A program made the translations under genes and the position numbers. A stretch of 7,334 nucleotides of DNA from Thermoplasmata archaeon (GTDB taxonomy: Archaea > Thermoplasmatota > Thermoplasmata > Thermoplasmatales > Thermoplasmataceae). Of the stretch, positions 6,175-7,334 are shown in pieces; position 1 is the first letter of the stretch, and each line of letters begins with the position of its first letter. The stretch lies in assembly GCA_021797955.1 (NCBI GenBank), contig JAJZYV010000085.1, positions 1-7,334 on the forward strand, given 5' to 3'. Below the pieces are notes generated by a model. The model was not told where the DNA came from. It did no database searches and saw only the letters and a list, made by a program, of their open reading frames with translations.

Positions 6175-6411
6175 CTACCCTTTTTTCCCACTTATTCTTA
6201 TTTCTACAGTGAATATTCCGTCTTTTTCCTCCATGCTAATGAGTTCGTTGTTTGTCCTTTCACACCAGGCCTTGGAATCAGCCCTCACTCCTGGGTCCGT
6301 GGCAAGAAGTTCAATTATGTCTCCATTTGCTGATTTTCTGTACGCTCTTATTAGATCGGTAATTGGGCCAGGACAGGCTGTTCCTCTACTATCCACTACA
6401 GTTTTTGTCAT
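6175..6411 (-). CDS. tusA: TusA/SirA-family sulfur carrier protein
   Basis: This small protein of 78 aa has the TusA signature D-S-R-G-x-x-C-P-x-P at its N-terminus, with the persulfide-carrying cysteine at residue 13. The remainder, with G-D-I-I-E-L-L-A-T-D-P-G and a second cysteine near residue 50, follows the usual beta-alpha-beta-alpha-beta-beta pattern. TusA proteins accept sulfur on the cysteine and hand it to partners. In sulfur-oxidising archaea they exchange thiosulfonate or persulfide groups with DsrE-type proteins (established for Metallosphaera). The start at ATG 6411 is preferred over an in-frame TTG at 6423 because GAGG at 6418-6421 lies 6 nt upstream and the TTG would overlap the preceding stop. 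It lies 8 bp after the DsrE-like gene and upstream of the flavoprotein, so the three are probably cotranscribed. The family call is firm; its direct partner is inferred. Confidence 0.93.
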   Translation of the reverse strand: MTKTVVDSRGTACPGPITDLIRAYRKSANGDIIELLATDPGVRADSKAWCERTNNELISMEEKDGIFTVEIRISGKKG

Positions 6412-6419
6412 GTTCTTCC

Positions 6420-6839
6420 TCAAATCATGACCTTGTCGTTCCCCTCAGACATCTGAAGGAAAGCTGCAGCCCCAACTACGTCATCAACAATTGGATCAAG
6501 ACCATTTTTCGTGTCAATCTTCAAAGCCTGGGACATCATTGAGCATAAATACACCTTGACGTCGCCAATTTCCTTTGCTTCCTTGAGCATTTCATACCAG
6601 GAAGGGGCTTTGATATCTTTCAGTCCCTGTACCAGCATCGGGGCCATGTCCTCAAATTCTTTTGGCATTCTGTTTACTTTCTCTTTTCCGCCTTTAGTGA
6701 ATGCCGGAATGGCCCATCCAGTAACAAAAATAGAGACGGGCATCTCCAGATTAACGGCAGACTGAGTCAGGACACCTAGCGGAATAAATTTGTCCGCAGT
6801 TCCTGAAAACATAATGAAGCTGATACCCTTTTTAGGCAT
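6420..6839 (-). CDS. DsrE/DsrF/DrsH-like sulfur-transfer protein (DsrE2 type)
   Basis: This protein of 139 aa resembles the DsrE/F/DrsH-like family. Strand one and its loop are K-G-I-S-F-I-M-F-S-G-T-A-D-K (4-17). The second strand region V-S-I-F-V-T-G-W-A-I-P (35-45) matches the F-x-x-x-W-G pattern. V-Y-L-C-S-M-M (96-102) carries Cys99, the likely sulfur-binding residue. The C-terminus with V-G-A-A-A-F-L (122-128) closes the fold. Residues 4-10 are a core beta strand, not a signal peptide, so the protein is cytosolic. DsrE-type proteins pass sulfur to TusA, whose gene begins 8 bp downstream. This is the first gene of the operon. ATG 6839 is chosen because starting later (Met10) would remove the first beta strand. 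Exact DsrE subtype is uncertain. Confidence 0.88.
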   Translation of the reverse strand: MPKKGISFIMFSGTADKFIPLGVLTQSAVNLEMPVSIFVTGWAIPAFTKGGKEKVNRMPKEFEDMAPMLVQGLKDIKAPSWYEMLKEAKEIGDVKVYLCSMMSQALKIDTKNGLDPIVDDVVGAAAFLQMSEGNDKVMI

Positions 6840-6867
6840 AAGATCACATTTATAAATTGATGGAGGT

Positions 6868-6874
6868 CTTTTAA
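6868..6874 (-). promoter_or_regulatory. Possible TATA-like element of the sulfur operon
   Basis: On the minus strand GGTTAAAAGA contains TTAAAA about 32 nt before the DsrE-like ATG. This would give a start near 6845 and a leader of only a few bases. A better-looking TTTATAAAT at 6849-6857 is too close to the ATG (about 14 nt) for that start. Assignment is tentative. Confidence 0.3.
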
Positions 6875-6885
6875 CCGTGATGACT

Positions 6886-6909
6886 TAGCTATTATGCGAA
6901 AAATAGCTA
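6886..6909. promoter_or_regulatory. Perfect inverted repeat upstream of the sulfur operon, candidate operator
   Basis: TAGCTATT (6886-6893) and AATAGCTA (6902-6909) are perfect inverted copies separated by 8 bases. The half-site centres are 16 bp apart, and each contains the palindrome TAGCTA. The element lies about 47-70 bp before the DsrE-like ATG, just upstream of the proposed TATA-like box. Such placement suits an activator or regulator site. No T-tract follows, so it does not look like a terminator. The binding protein is unknown. Confidence 0.4.
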
Positions 6910-7025
6910 TTTCAGAGGGTTGGCTAATTACTTTGAATTGGAAAAATGTTTTGAGTTATACACTCTTTTTCCACTTTCTGATTCGAACCTGTAATAACCG
7001 ATGTAAAGGGGTTTCTCCATTTTTG

Positions 7026-7030
7026 AAAAA
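7026..7030 (-). terminator. T-tract terminator after tRNA-Leu
   Basis: On the minus strand, five T residues lie 9 nt beyond the tRNA 3' end. This fits the simple T-tract termination of archaeal tRNA genes. Confidence 0.4.
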
Positions 7031-7039
7031 TGTATAGTA

Positions 7040-7124
7040 TGCGAGGGATGGGATTCGAACCCACGAACTCCTACGAGACAGAATCTTAAGTCCTGCACAG
7101 TTGGCCAGGCTTTGTTACCCTCGC
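7040..7124 (-). tRNA. tRNA-Leu (anticodon UAA)
   Basis: This class II tRNA is 85 nt including discriminator A73. The acceptor stem is GCGAGGG paired with CCCTCGC, a perfect 7 bp. The D-loop contains the conserved GG. The anticodon stem CAGGA/TTCTG encloses the loop CTTAAGA, giving anticodon TAA. A variable arm with CTC/GAG pairing identifies leucine rather than a class I tRNA. The T-arm is GTGGG/CCCAT around TTCGAAT. There is no intron in the anticodon loop. CCA is not encoded (the next bases read TAC), so it is added after transcription. A TATA element lies about 30 nt upstream. Confidence 0.96.
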
Positions 7125-7146
7125 AATGTATCGGTTTATGACTCGG

Positions 7147-7160
7147 CAATATATTAAAAG
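7147..7160 (-). promoter_or_regulatory. TATA promoter of tRNA-Leu
   Basis: On the minus strand CTTTTAATATATTG is centred about 30 nt before the first base of the tRNA. The expected transcription start is a few bases before the mature 5' end. Position and sequence both fit. Confidence 0.55.
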
Positions 7161-7334
7161 TGCTGAAATTCGTTAAATAGAGGGAAAGTGTCCTGTCTTG
7201 AGAATTAAATGTGGGAGGATACAGGGTTAAATCAGCTTTGATAGTTTCCTGTTTATAATTTTTAATGATTTCATTTAAGTTCAGGAAGGCAATGTGTATT
7301 TAAACTTCATAATTTTTTCCAAATCCTGCAAATA

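Noticed and set aside
6412..6423. TTG at 6423 as the TusA start
   Set aside because: It overlaps the preceding stop codon and contains the bases of the Shine-Dalgarno motif for the ATG at 6411.
6849..6857. TTTATAAAT as the TATA box of the sulfur operon
   Set aside because: It is only about 14 nt from the DsrE-like start codon, so transcription would start inside the gene unless a later start were used, which would remove the first beta strand.
6928..7149. A 73-codon minus-strand reading frame across the tRNA
   Set aside because: It overlaps the whole tRNA-Leu gene, and its middle is simply the translated tRNA. The downstream 30-codon part (6928-7020) has no promoter or Shine-Dalgarno motif at the right distance.
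7161..7334. A gene or repeat in the right end of the window
   Set aside because: No reading frame of useful length is present on either strand. CCTGT/ACAGG repeats near 7190-7245 are short and imperfect. TATTTAAAC near 7297 might be a promoter for a gene beyond the edge, but this cannot be judged here.

Overview
The window looks like chromosomal DNA from an archaeon of the Thermoplasmata (Thermoplasmatales-like), probably an acidophilic or sulfur-associated heterotroph. Four things point this way. Most genes have a TATA-type box 25-27 nt before the start codon and no leader, so their mRNAs look leaderless. Transcripts end in plain T-tracts. The tRNA encodes no CCA tail. The gene content (HtrA, HxlR, and DsrE/TusA/SQR-like sulfur genes) fits that group. 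The lineage is inferred from gene style only; no rRNA is present.

Layout. (1) Positions 1-581, minus strand: N-terminal part of an HtrA/DegP-type serine protease running off the left edge, divergent from an HxlR-type winged-helix regulator (657-1028, plus). The 75-bp gap holds one near-palindromic TATA-like element that could serve both genes. (2) Positions 1093-4015: three members of a family I cannot name (321, 309 and 309 aa). Two are in tandem on the plus strand; the third is on the minus strand, convergent with the second. The two 309-aa proteins align end to end without a gap at about 31% identity by hand count. All three share a Y-[LI]-G-P-N-x-G-L motif, and each has its own leaderless-type promoter. 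Their C-termini resemble what I recall of the sensor domain found before HTH_10 in archaeal Bat-like regulators, but no DNA-binding domain is visible. This cluster is the most novel content. (3) Positions 4098-4616, minus: an unrecognised 172-aa, mostly helical protein. (4) Positions 4617-4899: a noncoding gap with a plus-strand TATA box, two tiny overlapping reading frames and a hairpin plus T-tract. It could encode a small RNA or micropeptide. (5) Positions 4900-6839, minus: a compact sulfur operon in the order DsrE-like, TusA, SQR/FCSD-like flavoprotein. (6) Positions 7040-7124, minus: tRNA-Leu(UAA), with promoter and T-tract terminator. The last 210 bases hold the tRNA promoter and no gene I can support.

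How the parts may work together. The DsrE-like and TusA proteins are expected to carry persulfide or thiosulfonate sulfur between cysteines. The flavoprotein is expected to oxidise sulfide or a related sulfur species and pass electrons to the membrane quinone pool. A perfect 8-bp inverted repeat upstream of the operon is a candidate operator. No direct link between the sulfur operon and the three-paralogue cluster is visible.
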